Shown: positions 1-9,687, counted from the first letter of the stretch. The stretch: DNA of 64,000 nucleotides from Serratia plymuthica (GCF_018336935.1 NZ_CP068771.1:4836001-4900000), one strand, 5' to 3'. A program made the numbers and translations. Notes: generated by a model not told the origin, from the letters alone.

Positions 1-281
1 TGATGAAGGGCGGCCACCTCAGCGAAAACGAAAGCCCGGACTGGTTGTTCAGCGCCGAGCAGGAACTGCGCTTCAGCGCACCGCGCGTAGCGACTCGTCA
101 TACGCACGGCACCGGCTGCACGCTCTCCGCCGCATTGGCTGCGTTGCGCCCGCGCTATGAAGACTGGGCCGGCACGGTCGCCGCCGCCAAGGACTATCTG
201 CAAAAGGCCTTGCAGCAGGCGGATACGTTGGAAGTAGGGCACGGCATCGGGCCGGTGCATCATTTTCACGCGTGGTGGTGA
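1..281 (+). CDS. thiD: Hydroxymethylpyrimidine/phosphomethylpyrimidine kinase, C-terminal part
   Basis: This is the 3' end of a gene that starts before the window. The visible residues include the G-T-G-C-T-L-S-A-A segment typical of the anion-hole and catalytic-cysteine region of ThiD and other ribokinase-fold kinases, followed by the usual C-terminal helix ending in G-H-G-I-G-P-V-H-H. ThiD phosphorylates the thiamin pyrimidine moiety (HMP and HMP-P) in the cytoplasm during thiamin synthesis and salvage. The frame is open to the left edge, so the ATG at position 3 is internal and not the real start. The neighbour ivy follows 86 bp downstream on the same strand with its own ribosome binding site. 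Confidence 0.85.
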   Translation, partial: MKGGHLSENESPDWLFSAEQELRFSAPRVATRHTHGTGCTLSAALAALRPRYEDWAGTVAAAKDYLQKALQQADTLEVGHGIGPVHHFHAWW

Positions 282-367
282 TTCAACTTTTTGCCGTCGT
301 TGTGGTCAGACTGGATCCATGCCCGGCGTTCGCCGGGTACGAGCGGGTTTAACCAAGGGAGAAGGCC

Positions 368-826
368 ATGACAGGACAAAACGCACTTCGCAGCGCCATC
401 TTTGGCGCGTTACTCAGCCTCAGTGCGGGCAGCGTTGCCCAGCAGATTGTTACCACCTCGGACGTGATCCAGCAGCCGGGTTATCAAACCGGCTGGCAGA
501 ACATGGTGAAGGGGCAGGCTCGCCTGCCGGGCTGGGCGCGCAAAGGGGTGGGCACGTCCACTCCGGCGCAAAGCCTGAGCTGGAAGGGGCAGAACTACCT
601 GGTGGGCAATCTGTGCAAGCCGCACGACTGCGCCAACAACTTTTTGATCGTGGCGTTTAAAGAAGACAAATCCCAGGCCTGGGCCGTGCGTGTTGAGGTC
701 CCGAATAAGCCGGAAGCGATTGATCATCCGAAGAAATACGCCAAATACCAATGGCTGGGCAAGCCGGACGAAGACATGAAGGCGCTGCTGAAAAAGCAGT
801 TCGAGAGCAATCCCGACTGGAAATAA
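368..826 (+). CDS. ivy: Inhibitor of vertebrate lysozyme (Ivy family), periplasmic
   Basis: The 152-residue product has a typical signal peptide (about residues 1-24, cleavage likely after S-V-A). The mature domain carries the Ivy hallmark C-K-P-H-D-C, the disulfide-bracketed loop whose histidine plugs the C-type lysozyme active site. Ivy proteins bind lysozyme in the periplasm and protect peptidoglycan. Length and order of conserved segments (the G-N-L-C-K-P-H-D-C core, then a basic C-terminus) fit the family. The start is supported by a GGGAGAAGG ribosome binding site immediately upstream. The gene is single and convergent with gutQ. It could be one of several Ivy paralogues found in enterobacteria. 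Confidence 0.88.
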   Translation: MTGQNALRSAIFGALLSLSAGSVAQQIVTTSDVIQQPGYQTGWQNMVKGQARLPGWARKGVGTSTPAQSLSWKGQNYLVGNLCKPHDCANNFLIVAFKEDKSQAWAVRVEVPNKPEAIDHPKKYAKYQWLGKPDEDMKALLKKQFESNPDWK

Positions 827-833
827 AACGACC

Positions 834-857
834 TGGGGCGCAGTTGCCTGCGCCCTG
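834..857. terminator. Hairpin between convergent ivy and gutQ
   Basis: A perfect 8-bp stem GGGCGCAG / CTGCGCCC with a TTGC loop lies between the two convergent stop codons. The following T tract is weak on the plus strand. On the minus strand it is offset and interrupted. It is a likely bidirectional end signal for ivy and the srl operon, but not a textbook terminator. Confidence 0.5.
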
Positions 858-868
858 AGGCAACGCAC

Positions 869-1840
869 TCAGCCAACACCGGCCTGATGCAGATCGTGCA
901 GGTTGATGGCGCCCACCAGCACGCCGTCCAGATTGACCACCGGCGCGGCGCTGATGTGCTGTTCGTGCAGTGCTTCCAGCGCTTCTCCGGCGCGCCACTG
1001 TTCCGGCAAGCGGTAGCCGGGGCGGGTAATCGCCGGGCCCAACGCATCCTGCAGGCTATGGCCTTTTACCAGCCAGCGGCGCAGGTCGCCGTCGGTAAAC
1101 ACCCCCACCACTTTTTGCTGCGCATCGCACACCGGCACCAACCCCAGCCCGGTGCGGCTCAGTTCCAGCATCGCTTCCATCACATTGGCGTTTTCACTGA
1201 CCTGCGGCAGGCGATCGCCGATGCGCATCAGGTGGTGTACCCGGTTCAACAGGCGTGCGCCCAGGCTGCCGCCCGGATGGGAGCGGGCAAAGTCTTCGGC
1301 GTTGAACCCGCGTTGGCGCATCAATGCCATTGCCAGCGCGTCGCCCATCATCAGCGTATTGACCGCGCTGGAGGTGGGCGCCAGCCCCATCGGGCAGGCT
1401 TCGCGTTCGACGCTGATGTCCAGCACGCAGGCGGCGGCCAGCGCCAGCGGCGACTCTTTGCCGCCGGTAATGGCGATCACCGGGATGTTATTTTCCGCCA
1501 GCAGCGGCAGGATCAAATCCAGCTCCTTGGCGCGGCCGGAATAGGAGATAAACACCACCACGTCGTCGGCGCCGATCATGCCGAGATCGCCGTGCAGCGC
1601 CTCCGCAGGATGGACGAAGAACGACGGCGTGCCGGTGCTGGCCAGCGAGGCGGCAATCTTTTTGCCGATGTGGCCGGATTTGCCGATGCCGGAAATCACC
1701 GCCTTGCCCCGGCAGTTCAACAGCAGTTCGCAGGCACGGACGAAATTGTCGTCCAGGCGCGCCAGCAGGCGCTGCGCTTCGGTCAGTTCAATTTCCAGCG
1801 TTTCGCGGGCAAAAGCCAGCAGGGCAGTCGCGTTACTCAT
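869..1840 (-). CDS. gutQ: D-arabinose 5-phosphate isomerase GutQ (KpsF/GutQ family)
   Basis: The 323-residue protein has an N-terminal SIS sugar-isomerase domain (about residues 35-170, with [11 protein letters not shown] and the S-Y-S-G segment) followed by a tandem CBS pair (about 205-320). This is the standard KpsF/GutQ layout. These enzymes interconvert ribulose 5-phosphate and arabinose 5-phosphate, the KDO precursor. GutQ is the paralogue carried in glucitol operons. Position as the last gene of the srl cluster, with an 8-bp overlap with srlR, identifies it as GutQ rather than KdsD. Coupling to srlR suggests sugar-dependent expression. Confidence 0.93.
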   Translation of the reverse strand: MSNATALLAFARETLEIELTEAQRLLARLDDNFVRACELLLNCRGKAVISGIGKSGHIGKKIAASLASTGTPSFFVHPAEALHGDLGMIGADDVVVFISYSGRAKELDLILPLLAENNIPVIAITGGKESPLALAAACVLDISVEREACPMGLAPTSSAVNTLMMGDALAMALMRQRGFNAEDFARSHPGGSLGARLLNRVHHLMRIGDRLPQVSENANVMEAMLELSRTGLGLVPVCDAQQKVVGVFTDGDLRRWLVKGHSLQDALGPAITRPGYRLPEQWRAGEALEALHEQHISAAPVVNLDGVLVGAINLHDLHQAGVG

Positions 1841-2606
1841 CGGAATCTCCTACCAGAATGATATTGATGCCTTTCGCTTGCAGCGCGGCGAGGTAATCCG
1901 GATTGATGTTTTTATCGGTAATCAGCGTATCCACGGCGCTCAAATCGCACACCACGTTCGGGCTTTTGCGGCCGAATTTTGACGAGTCCACCAGCAGGAT
2001 AATGCGGCTGGCGGCCTCGCACATCGCCTTGCTGACGTTGTGCACCTCGTTGAAGGTGGTGACGCCGGCGTTGAGATCGACCCCGTCCGCGCCGATAAAC
2101 AGCTTGTCGAAGCTGAACTTCTGGAACGCCGACTCCGCCAGGCTGCCGTGGAACGAGGCCGATTTTTTGCGGTAGGTGCCGCCGGGCATCAGGATGGTTT
2201 GGTCGTTGTCCAGCTCCACCAGCGCGTTGACGATATGCAGGCTGTTGGTCATCACCGTGATGTTATTGAACTGCGCCAGATGCGGCACCATTTGCAGCAC
2301 CGTGCTGCCGGCATCGAAAATCAGCGAGTCGCCGTCGTTAATCAGCTTGATGGCGGCATAAGCGATTTGGCGTTTCTTTTCGCTGTTGATATGGGTTTTA
2401 CGGTCGATCGGCTGGTCGCCGTCGTCGCGGCTGAGCACCACGCCGCCGTAGGTGCGGATCACCTCGCCTTCGTCTTCCAGCAGGGTGAGGTCTTTGCGGA
2501 TGGTGGTGCCGGTAGTGGAAAAATGTTCGGCCAGGGCGTCCACTGCCGTTTTGCCATGCCGCTGCAGATATTCAAGGATAGCGGCCTGCCGCTGCTTTGG
2601 TTTCAT
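1833..2606 (-). CDS. srlR: DeoR-family repressor of the glucitol operon
   Basis: The 257-residue protein has the DeoR-family layout. An N-terminal winged HTH spans about residues 5-55 (Q-A-A-I-L-E-Y-L-Q through T-T-I-R-K-D-L). A C-terminal sugar-phosphate sensor follows, with the F-D-A-G-S-T and G-A-D-G-V motifs. By family and operon position it is SrlR (GutR), which represses the srl genes in the absence of glucitol. It is translated after gutM across an 83-bp gap and overlaps gutQ by 8 bp. No single operator can be assigned by eye. The first ATG (2606) is preceded by a purine-poor region, and no better start was seen. Confidence 0.92.
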   Translation of the reverse strand: MKPKQRQAAILEYLQRHGKTAVDALAEHFSTTGTTIRKDLTLLEDEGEVIRTYGGVVLSRDDGDQPIDRKTHINSEKKRQIAYAAIKLINDGDSLIFDAGSTVLQMVPHLAQFNNITVMTNSLHIVNALVELDNDQTILMPGGTYRKKSASFHGSLAESAFQKFSFDKLFIGADGVDLNAGVTTFNEVHNVSKAMCEAASRIILLVDSSKFGRKSPNVVCDLSAVDTLITDKNINPDYLAALQAKGINIILVGDSDE

Positions 2607-2689
2607 CGCGATTCCCGTTCACAAGAGGTGAGCATTTCCCGTCAGCGAATAATTCAATATGAAAGGTAATGTCTTTTAATGTGAAAATA

Positions 2690-3046
2690 TCATGATTTAG
2701 GGGCAATCGCTAACGATAGTGCAGTCCGGCATGCACGATCCTCGGGGAAGATCACATCCGGGCGCAAATCCTGTTGATGCAGGCCGTGCAAATGCGTGAG
2801 CGGCTGCGGCCGGGCGAAGATGGTCAGGCCGCGCATCATCAGGCTGCCGCAGACTCGCCGCTCGGCATCGAAAGCCAGCGCCAGCACCACCCGTGGCCGA
2901 AAACGGCCGCCGGAGCGCCCGACGCCGACGGTGCCCTGCCGGCACAGGCTGTCGAAGGCGCGGTTGAAATGGCGGATTTGCCACCCGCCAAGGCCGATTT
3001 GCAGCAGCCAGGCCAGTACGGCGAAGATAACCAATGCTTGAGTCAT
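2690..3046 (-). CDS. gutM: Glucitol operon activator GutM
   Basis: The 118-residue product has one N-terminal membrane-like segment (about residues 3-22) followed by a basic region, G-R-S-G-G-R-F-R-P-R-V-V-L-A-L-A, that is typical of GutM/SrlM. GutM is known in E. coli as an activator of the glucitol operon. The molecular mechanism is not evident from the sequence. The start has a strong AAGGAGG ribosome binding site. That site is directly preceded by stable inverted repeats in the srlD-gutM gap, which may limit its translation relative to the enzyme genes (see the 3050-3084 entry). Confidence 0.9.
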   Translation of the reverse strand: MTQALVIFAVLAWLLQIGLGGWQIRHFNRAFDSLCRQGTVGVGRSGGRFRPRVVLALAFDAERRVCGSLMMRGLTIFARPQPLTHLHGLHQQDLRPDVIFPEDRACRTALSLAIAPKS

Positions 3047-3049
3047 AAT

Positions 3050-3084
3050 GCCTCCTTAATCCCCCTCCGGGTGGAGGGGGAGGC
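3050..3084 (-). promoter_or_regulatory. Intercistronic hairpins over the gutM ribosome binding site
   Basis: On the minus strand the srlD-gutM gap holds a perfect 8-bp stem, CCCCCTCC / GGAGGGGG (3061-3080). A second, competing pairing is possible between GCCTCC (3079-3084) and the GGAGGC that forms the gutM Shine-Dalgarno (3050-3055). There is no U tract, so this looks like an RNA-stability or translation-control element rather than a terminator. The structures are visible; the role is inferred. Confidence 0.45.
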
Positions 3085-3091
3085 TACCACA

Positions 3092-3871
3092 TCAGAACAT
3101 CACCTGGCCGCCGGTGATGTTGATCGACTGGCCGGTGCAGTAAGACGCCTTGTCGCTGGCGTAAAACAGCAGGGTGTTCAGCACGTCCTGATAGTCGCAG
3201 CCGCGTTTCAACGGCACCTTGTCGGTGTAATATTTTTCGACCTGATCCGGCTCGATCCCCAGCTTTTGCGCGTATTGCGGCAGCAGCGACTGGAACATCG
3301 GCGACTTCAGCAGATTGCCGAGCATCAGTGAATGCACGGTAATGCCGTATTCCGCCAGATCGAGCGCCAGCGACTGGGTCAGCCCCACGCCGCCGAACTT
3401 GGCCGCGCTGTAACCGGAGTTGTGCTTGCTGCCCACCTTGCCGGATTTGGAGTTGATCTGGATGATGCGGCCGGCCACGCCGTCGCGGATCATCAGGCGG
3501 GAAAACTCGCGGGCGCACAGAAAATAGCCGACAAGATTGACCTGCAACGAGCGGTCAAAATCCCCCAGCAGGAAATCGGTGATCGGCGCCGCCTTGGCGA
3601 TACCGGCGCTGTAAACCAGCAGATTGGCCTGGCCGAACGCCTGATCAACCGCCGCCGCCAGCGCAATGACGCTCTGCTCGTCGGTGGCGTCGGCCTGGAA
3701 GGCCTGGGCGCGGCCCGCACCGAACTCATGGTTAATCTGTTGCGCCACCTGATGGGCATTGTCCGCATTCAAATCGGCCACCGCGACCCGGTAACCCGCC
3801 TGCGCCAGGCCATGAGATAAAAACGCACCTAAGGTTTGGCCGCCGCCAATCACTACCGCTACTTCAGACAT
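3092..3871 (-). CDS. srlD: Sorbitol-6-phosphate 2-dehydrogenase
   Basis: This 259-residue short-chain dehydrogenase oxidises sorbitol 6-phosphate, produced by the PTS, to fructose 6-phosphate with NAD. Seen in the sequence are the N-terminal nucleotide-binding G-G-G-Q-T-L-G-A (about residues 9-16), a Y-S-A-G-I-A core, and the catalytic Y-S-A-A-K (Tyr/Lys) with its upstream serine. The C-terminus N-I-T-G-G-Q-V-M-F is nearly identical to E. coli SrlD, as is the length. It lies 10 bp after srlB in the srl operon, so it is probably translationally linked to the transporter genes. Confidence 0.96.
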   Translation of the reverse strand: MSEVAVVIGGGQTLGAFLSHGLAQAGYRVAVADLNADNAHQVAQQINHEFGAGRAQAFQADATDEQSVIALAAAVDQAFGQANLLVYSAGIAKAAPITDFLLGDFDRSLQVNLVGYFLCAREFSRLMIRDGVAGRIIQINSKSGKVGSKHNSGYSAAKFGGVGLTQSLALDLAEYGITVHSLMLGNLLKSPMFQSLLPQYAQKLGIEPDQVEKYYTDKVPLKRGCDYQDVLNTLLFYASDKASYCTGQSINITGGQVMF

Positions 3872-3881
3872 GGTCTACTCC

Positions 3882-4244
3882 TTATGCAATAAATTTCAGC
3901 GTGCTGCCTAACGGGATATCAGCCGGCGTGGCGCCGGAAACGTGGATCGAACCCGGAAACTCGGCCTGGGTTACGCCGTCGAAGCGCACGGTGACATGAC
4001 CCAGCTCACGCAGGTTTTGCGTCGCGACGCTGCCGACGGCGGTGATCGGATAACGCTGCTCCGCCAGCTCCATCCAGCCGCCGACCTGCAGTTCACCGGC
4101 GGTGTCGCCGTGCCGATGGATAAAGCAAAACTCTTCAATGTCCGCCGGCGCGCCTTCGCGGAAGGTGATCAGCATGTCATCCTGCAATGCCTCGCGGGCG
4201 CTGCCGCCAATCTGCGTAATGGTGGTGTGGTAAATGGTGTGCAT
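3882..4244 (-). CDS. srlB: PTS glucitol/sorbitol-specific EIIA component
   Basis: The 120-residue cytoplasmic IIA(Gut) protein receives phosphate from HPr and passes it to the IIB domain of SrlE. The family-typical run M-L-I-T-F-R-E-G-A-P-A-D and the central F-C-I-H-R-H-G segment with the phosphorylatable histidine region are present. I chose the ATG at 4244, preceded by AGGGAA, because it matches the family N-terminus M-x-x-I-Y-x-T-T-I-T. An upstream in-frame ATG at 4271 lies inside srlE. The gap to srlE is 23 bp. Confidence 0.94.
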   Translation of the reverse strand: MHTIYHTTITQIGGSAREALQDDMLITFREGAPADIEEFCFIHRHGDTAGELQVGGWMELAEQRYPITAVGSVATQNLRELGHVTVRFDGVTQAEFPGSIHVSGATPADIPLGSTLKFIA

Positions 4245-4267
4245 GATCTTTTCCCTGCAAAACAGTG

Positions 4268-5248
4268 TCATTGATAGATGAAGGCCGAAGCGGCCCAGGC
4301 GATCAGTACCGTTGGCGCGCCGGTCAGGAAACGCCCGACCAGTACCGACGGCACGCCGACCCGCACGGTGTCCTGTTTGGCTTCCGCCAGCGACAAGCCG
4401 ACCGGAATAAAGTCGCAGGCAGCCTGCGCGTTAATCGCAAACAGCGCAGGCAGCGCCAGCTGCGGCGGAATATGCCCGAGACCGATCTGCACCCCGACCA
4501 GCACGCCAATCACCTGGGCGATCACCGCGCCGGGGCCGAGGAAGGGCGACAACAGCGGGAAGGAACAGATCAGCGCCAGCGTCACCAGGCCGATTGGGCT
4601 GCTGGCCAGCGGCGTCAGGCCGTGGGCGATAAAATCACCCAGACCCGAGGCCATGATGATGCCGATCAACGCCGAGACGAACGCCATAAACGGCAGGATG
4701 GTTTTCAGCACCGTGTCGATGGTGTCGCGCCCGGCCTGGAAGAACACCGCCACCACCGAACCCATGCCCATGCCGACTTTGGCAAGCAGGCCGTCGCTCT
4801 GTTCGGTGATTTTTTTGCTGGTGTCGTAATCGCACCCTTTTGGCTGTGGCGCGGGGGGCTTTTGCGCCGTACCTGTTGCCGACGCCACCAGGCTGATGTT
4901 GTTGTCGCGTACGCCGGAGACGTAAATGTCCTCGAGGATAAACTGCGCCAGCGGGCCGGACTGGCCGGTGGCGTGGATATTGACCGTCGGGATGCGGCGC
5001 TTCGGATACAACCCGCAGCGCAGGGTGCCGCCGCAGTCGATCACCATCACGCCAATCTCTTCCGCCGGCGGTTCGCCCTCTTTAAAGCCGTCGACTGCCG
5101 GCCAGCCGGTCAGCTCGCTGAGCCGATCGACGATCGAAGGGCGGGTGCCGGCGGTGATGTACACCACTTTCTTGCCGGGTTCGATCGCAATCTCCAACGG
5201 GCCACCCCAGCCGCTGGCGCCTTTCTCAATACGGATATAAGCACTCAT
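4268..5248 (-). CDS. srlE: PTS glucitol/sorbitol-specific EIIBC component
   Basis: This 326-residue protein combines a cytoplasmic IIB domain (N-terminal about 180 residues) with a membrane IIC part carrying about four hydrophobic helices (about 200-320). The [11 protein letters not shown] segment contains the cysteine expected to carry the phosphate in IIB(Gut). With SrlA and SrlB it imports and phosphorylates D-glucitol. The start at 5248 ([10 protein letters not shown]) has a GGAG site and matches E. coli SrlE. An upstream ATG at 5260 is less likely. It follows srlA by 15 bp. Confidence 0.95.
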   Translation of the reverse strand: MSAYIRIEKGASGWGGPLEIAIEPGKKVVYITAGTRPSIVDRLSELTGWPAVDGFKEGEPPAEEIGVMVIDCGGTLRCGLYPKRRIPTVNIHATGQSGPLAQFILEDIYVSGVRDNNISLVASATGTAQKPPAPQPKGCDYDTSKKITEQSDGLLAKVGMGMGSVVAVFFQAGRDTIDTVLKTILPFMAFVSALIGIIMASGLGDFIAHGLTPLASSPIGLVTLALICSFPLLSPFLGPGAVIAQVIGVLVGVQIGLGHIPPQLALPALFAINAQAACDFIPVGLSLAEAKQDTVRVGVPSVLVGRFLTGAPTVLIAWAASAFIYQ

Positions 5249-5263
5249 GCTGCACTCCACGGA

Positions 5264-5896
<633 letters not shown>

Positions 5897-5900
5897 TCAT

Positions 5901-5922
5901 TTGTTTTAAATAGATCACATTT
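5901..5922 (-). promoter_or_regulatory. CRP binding site upstream of srlA
   Basis: The 22-bp window reads TTTTA-N6-TCACA in the TGTGA-N6-TCACA arrangement, with one perfect half (TAGATCACATTT) and 3 of 5 matches in the other. It is centred about 100 bp upstream of the srlA start codon. Catabolite control of glucitol operons by cAMP-CRP is established in E. coli. Occupancy here is inferred. Confidence 0.65.
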
Positions 5923-6002
5923 TGAAAGATAAATATTTTATTGTGAAAGTTAAAAATGAAAGAAAAATAAGAATAAAACGAAAGGATTGGCGGAAAACAG
6001 GC

Positions 6003-6028
6003 ACAAAAAAGCCCGGCGTACCGGGCTG
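6003..6028 (-). terminator. Rho-independent terminator of fbaB
   Basis: On the minus strand an AGCCCGG / CCGGGCT stem with a short TACG loop is followed by six T residues, about 20 bp after the fbaB stop codon. Confidence 0.9.
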
Positions 6029-6046
6029 TGGAGGCAGGGGAAGGGG

Positions 6047-7096
6047 TCAGGCGATGGTAACGTTTTTGTCCAGATAGGTGTCCTGCACGGCGTTGATCAG
6101 CGCCACGCCTTCTTTCATCGATTTTTTGAACGCCTTGCGCCCCAGGATCAGGCCCATGCCGCCCGCACGTTTGTTGATGACGGCGGTACGCACCGATTCC
6201 TGCAGGTCGTTTTCACCGGCGGCGCCGCCGGAGTTGATCAAGCCCGCGCGGCCCATATAGCAGTTGGCCAGCTGGTAACGCACCAGATCTATCGGGTGGT
6301 CGGTGGTCAGCTTGCTGTAGACGCGGTCATCGGTGTAGCCGAATTTTACCGCGCGGTAGCCGCCGTTGTTTTCCGCCATTTTTTGCTTAACGATATCGGC
6401 GCCGATGGTGGCGGCAATATGGTTGGCCTGGCCGGTGAGATCGGCGCTGGAATGGTAATCCACGCCGTCTTTGGTGAACGCCGGGTTACGCAGATAGGCC
6501 CAGAGCACGGTGACCATGCCCAGCTCGTGCGCGCGTTCGAAGGCGGCAGAGATCTCCTCGATCTGGCGGCGAGATTGCTCGGAGCCGAAGTAAATCGTTG
6601 CGCCGACCGCGACCGCCCCCATATTGAAAGCCTGCTCGACGCTGGCGTACAGCGTCTGGTCGTATTGGGTCGGGTAGCTCAGGGTTTCGTTATGGTTCAG
6701 TTTGACCAGGAACGGAATTTTGTGGGCGTAGCGGCGCGATACCGACGCCAATACCCCGTAGGTGGAGGCGACGCAGTTACAGCCGGCCTCGATAGCCAGT
6801 TCGACGATATTTTTCGGATCAAAATACAAGGGGTTGGCGGCGAAAGAAGCGCCGGCCGAGTGTTCAATGCCCTGATCGACCGGCAGAATCGACAGGTAAC
6901 CGGTACCGGCCAGGCGGCCGTGGTTGAGCAGGGTTTGCATGGAACGAAGGACGGTATTGGGACGGTTGTTATCGATCATTATCCGGTCAACAAAGTCGGC
7001 GCCCGGCAGGTACAGATTCTCAGCAGGGATGGTGGTACAGCGGTGTTGCAACAGGTCTTCCGCTTCCTTTCCTAACAACTGCGCGATATCAGTCAT
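6047..7096 (-). CDS. fbaB: Class I fructose-bisphosphate aldolase
   Basis: The 349-residue DhnA/FbaB-type class I aldolase cleaves fructose 1,6-bisphosphate into dihydroxyacetone phosphate and glyceraldehyde 3-phosphate through a Schiff-base lysine. The strongly conserved A-D-I-V-K-Q-K segment is the likely position of that lysine. The N-terminus [10 protein letters not shown] matches E. coli FbaB, so I chose the ATG at 7096 with a GGGAG site instead of the longer frame to 7228. Other family blocks ([15 protein letters not shown]) are intact. It is a single gene with its own terminator. Placement beside the srl operon fits gluconeogenic or sugar metabolism. The 276-bp upstream gap to rspR holds its promoter; I could not identify a confident Cra site. 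Confidence 0.96.
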   Translation of the reverse strand: MTDIAQLLGKEAEDLLQHRCTTIPAENLYLPGADFVDRIMIDNNRPNTVLRSMQTLLNHGRLAGTGYLSILPVDQGIEHSAGASFAANPLYFDPKNIVELAIEAGCNCVASTYGVLASVSRRYAHKIPFLVKLNHNETLSYPTQYDQTLYASVEQAFNMGAVAVGATIYFGSEQSRRQIEEISAAFERAHELGMVTVLWAYLRNPAFTKDGVDYHSSADLTGQANHIAATIGADIVKQKMAENNGGYRAVKFGYTDDRVYSKLTTDHPIDLVRYQLANCYMGRAGLINSGGAAGENDLQESVRTAVINKRAGGMGLILGRKAFKKSMKEGVALINAVQDTYLDKNVTIA

Positions 7097-7372
7097 GATT
7101 AACTCCCGATTAAGCTTCCTCATACACCGGCAATGCCATCCCGTCGTCTTCCAGGCTGCAGCCTTGTTACCTGCGCTGGCCACCTGGCTGCAACGTGAAG
7201 GCCATAGGGGATATTTTGTCACCGGCATAGCAGAAAGCGGTGATTAAAGCTGAAAGAACGAGACTACTGAATTTCCTTTGGCAAGGAGAAACAATAGATG
7301 CGATTGAGAGGAAATTCCATTTGCGGGGGCAAATACGCGAGGGCGATCGCCCCCGGCGCGGTAACTGGCTGA

Positions 7373-8059
7373 TTACTCGATATCGAACCACTCGGTGTTT
7401 TGCAGGGCGATCGGCGTAATGGAGTAGATCATCTCCTGCAGATGCTCATGGATGGCGCGCTCGGCGGCGTCCGCATCCTGGGCCTTGAGTGCGGCAAAGA
7501 TCCGATAATGCTGCTGGATCAGGCTTTCCGGCGGCGACACCTCGCTCAGGCTGAGAAAACGCACCCGGTCCATGGTGGCCTTGATGGTTTCGATGGTTTC
7601 CCAGGCCAGGGGGCAGTCGGCGAACTGGGTCAGCAACTGGTGGAACTCATCGTCCAGCGCCAAAAACTCGCGCGTCTGTTGGTTTTGCGCTGCCAGCTCC
7701 TGACGATGCAAATTGTGCTCCAGCGTCATCAGCTGTTCCGGCGTGATCCGCTGCGCCACGCGGCGGACGATCGCGCATTCCACCGCCTGGCGGATAAAGC
7801 GCCCGTCGGCCACCCGCTTGGCGGAGATCTTCATCACGAAAGTGCCGCGCTGCGGCAGTATCTGCACCAACCCGGCCTCCGCCAGCTTGATGAACGCCTC
7901 GCGAACCGGTTGGCGCGAAACGCTAAAACGGGTGGAAATCTCTTTCTCGGAAAGCAGCGTGCCGGGCGGAATGGTGCAGTCGACAATGTCTTTACGCAGG
8001 AAGCGGTAAATTTGCTGGTTGACCGGAAGGGTGTTGGTGAGGCTGTAGGATTCAGACAT
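7373..8059 (-). CDS. rspR: GntR/FCD-family transcriptional regulator (RspR-like)
   Basis: The 228-residue protein has an N-terminal winged HTH (P-V-N-Q-Q-I-Y-R-F-L-R through S-V-S-R-Q-P-V-R-E-A) and a C-terminal FCD ligand-binding helical domain with the family's metal-binding D and H residues. It closely resembles E. coli RspR (YdfH), including the Q-L-L-T-Q-F-A-D-C-x-L-A-W block and the W-F terminus. I chose ATG 8059 (M-S-E-S-Y-S-L) because the longer frame to 8164 runs into the gap before the upstream gene. The ribosome binding site is poor. It is expected to control the rsp/uronate genes next to it; its ligand is unknown. Confidence 0.87.
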   Translation of the reverse strand: MSESYSLTNTLPVNQQIYRFLRKDIVDCTIPPGTLLSEKEISTRFSVSRQPVREAFIKLAEAGLVQILPQRGTFVMKISAKRVADGRFIRQAVECAIVRRVAQRITPEQLMTLEHNLHRQELAAQNQQTREFLALDDEFHQLLTQFADCPLAWETIETIKATMDRVRFLSLSEVSPPESLIQQHYRIFAALKAQDADAAERAIHEHLQEMIYSITPIALQNTEWFDIE

Positions 8060-8094
8060 GGCGACAATCAGTGACCCGACTTGCTGTGAATGCC

Positions 8095-8110
8095 ACCATA
8101 CTAGCAGATT
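8095..8110. promoter_or_regulatory. Degenerate copy of the rspA palindrome upstream of rspR
   Basis: The plus strand reads ACCATACTAGCAGATT about 36 bp before the rspR start. It shares the left arm ACCATAC and most other positions with the palindrome upstream of rspA at 13369-13384. The similarity suggests a second, weaker RspR site for autoregulation. This is inference from two sequences only. Confidence 0.3.
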
Positions 8111-8168
8111 ATCTTGGGGCTGCGGGCGGATAAATCCCTCCGCAGCCTGATGAATTTCAATCAATCCA

Positions 8169-9641
8169 TCAACTAACCGTTAATCCGGCGACGGCGGCTT
8201 TTGTTCCCTTATCCAACAGCGCCAGATAAGCCTGGGTCACTGCGCCGACGAAGCGCGGGTTGCCCGGCAGGTCGCGGCCGAATACCGTTTCCAACTGGAG
8301 CAGCGCCAGCACGCGCGGCTGGCCTTGTTCGCTGCCCGCCACGAGCGCGGCGATAGGCTCGCGCAACGGATCGCTGATTTCTATCGGCCGGCCTTGTTCA
8401 TCCAGGCCGCCGACATAGCGCATCCAACCGGCCACGGCCAATGCCAGGGCGTCAAAACGGCTGCCGTGCGCCAGATGGTGGCGAATGGGATCCAGCAGGC
8501 GCTGCGGCAATTTTTGCGTGCCGTCCATGGCGATTTGCCCGGTGCGGTGTTTCAACGCGCCGTTACGGTAGCGCCGCAACAGCGAGTCGGCGTAATGCGC
8601 CAAATCGACACCGCTTACCTGTAGCGTCGGCGCCTGTTCCGCCAACATCAAATGGCGAGCGGCGCGCACAAAGTCTTCATCCTGCATGCAGTCGCTGACG
8701 TGCGGATAACCGGCCAGATAGCCGAGATAGGCAAGGAACGAGTGGCTGCCGTTCAGCATCCGCAGCTTCATTTCCTCATAGGGCAGCACGTCGCCGACCA
8801 GCTCGGCGCCCGCTCGCTCCCATTCAGGCCGCCCCTGCGGGAAGTCGTCTTCTATTACCCATTGGCGAAAGGGTTCGCAGGCCACGCCGACCGCATCGCT
8901 CACGCCGCCCAGCAACGCCTGCAACTGGCGTTGGGTTTCCGGCGTCACCGCCGGGACAATGCGGTCTACCATGGTGGAAGGAAAGCGGACGTTTTGCCGC
9001 ACCCAGTCGGCCAGCCCGGCATCCTGCCGCTGCGCCAACTGGGTGACGACGTTGCGGGTTACCTGGCCGTTGGCCGGCATGTTGTCGCAGGACATTAGGC
9101 TAAATGCTGGCAGGCCGCGCTCCCGGCGCAAGCGCAGTGCAGCCAGGATCAGCCCCAGCGCGGAGTGCGGCCGCAGCGGGTTGGCGATGTCGTGTTGAAT
9201 ATCCGGGTGATCGAGCATCAACTGGCCGTTGGCAGGTTGATAGCAGTAGCCTTTCTCGCTGACGGTCAATGAAACTATGGCAATCTCTGGCTGAGCCATG
9301 GCGTCGAGCACCGCTTCCAACCCGTCAACCTGCAAGTGCAGCGCCTGCCTGATCACGCCGATCGTCCGGCCGTGCCAGCCGTCGCCGTCCATTTCGGCCA
9401 CCGTGTACAGCAAATCCTGCTGTTGCAGATCGGCGATTTTTTGCCGGCCGTTATGCATGCTGATCACGCAGTAGCCCCAGTCGCCGGCGCGATCGTTGGC
9501 CAACTGCTCGGCATACACGGCCTGATGTGCGCGGAAAAATGCGCCAAAGCCGAGGTGGACAATGCGGGGTTTTATTCGTTCACGGGCGTAACCTGGCCGG
9601 GCAATTGCCGCCGGCAGCGCGCTGTTGCTGGAAAGTGTCAT
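8169..9641 (-). CDS. Mannitol dehydrogenase-family oxidoreductase (fructuronate reductase-like, YdfI/UxuB type)
   Basis: This 490-residue polyol-specific long-chain dehydrogenase has an N-terminal Rossmann domain starting at P-R-I-V-H-L-G-F-G-A-F-F-R-A-H-Q (about residues 25-40). The C-terminal catalytic domain carries the conserved K-L-R-M-L-N-G-S-H-S, whose lysine is the catalytic base of the family. It is closest in my reading to E. coli YdfI and UxuB, which interconvert mannonate and fructuronate with NAD. The start at 9641 has an AGGGAT site. It lies in one transcription unit with a mannonate dehydratase-like gene (rspA) and an organic-acid transporter, which supports a hexuronate/aldonate role. 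Exact substrate is not determined by sequence. Confidence 0.88.
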   Translation of the reverse strand: MTLSSNSALPAAIARPGYARERIKPRIVHLGFGAFFRAHQAVYAEQLANDRAGDWGYCVISMHNGRQKIADLQQQDLLYTVAEMDGDGWHGRTIGVIRQALHLQVDGLEAVLDAMAQPEIAIVSLTVSEKGYCYQPANGQLMLDHPDIQHDIANPLRPHSALGLILAALRLRRERGLPAFSLMSCDNMPANGQVTRNVVTQLAQRQDAGLADWVRQNVRFPSTMVDRIVPAVTPETQRQLQALLGGVSDAVGVACEPFRQWVIEDDFPQGRPEWERAGAELVGDVLPYEEMKLRMLNGSHSFLAYLGYLAGYPHVSDCMQDEDFVRAARHLMLAEQAPTLQVSGVDLAHYADSLLRRYRNGALKHRTGQIAMDGTQKLPQRLLDPIRHHLAHGSRFDALALAVAGWMRYVGGLDEQGRPIEISDPLREPIAALVAGSEQGQPRVLALLQLETVFGRDLPGNPRFVGAVTQAYLALLDKGTKAAVAGLTVS

Positions 9642-9659
9642 GCTGAAATCCCTGAAAGA

Positions 9660-9683
9660 GCGGGGCGACGTCGGCCGCCCCGC
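9660..9683 (-). other. Intercistronic hairpin between the MFS gene and the ydfI-like gene
   Basis: A perfect 8-bp stem GCGGGGCG / CGCCCCGC fills most of the 46-bp gap between the transporter stop and the dehydrogenase ribosome binding site. With no U tract it is more likely an RNA-stability or expression-balancing element than a terminator. Confidence 0.5.
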
Positions 9684-9687
9684 AGGG

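Noticed and set aside
322..337. CCCGGC/GCCGGG hairpin upstream of ivy as a thiD terminator
   Set aside because: No T tract follows. It could be a leader hairpin, but I cannot support a terminator.
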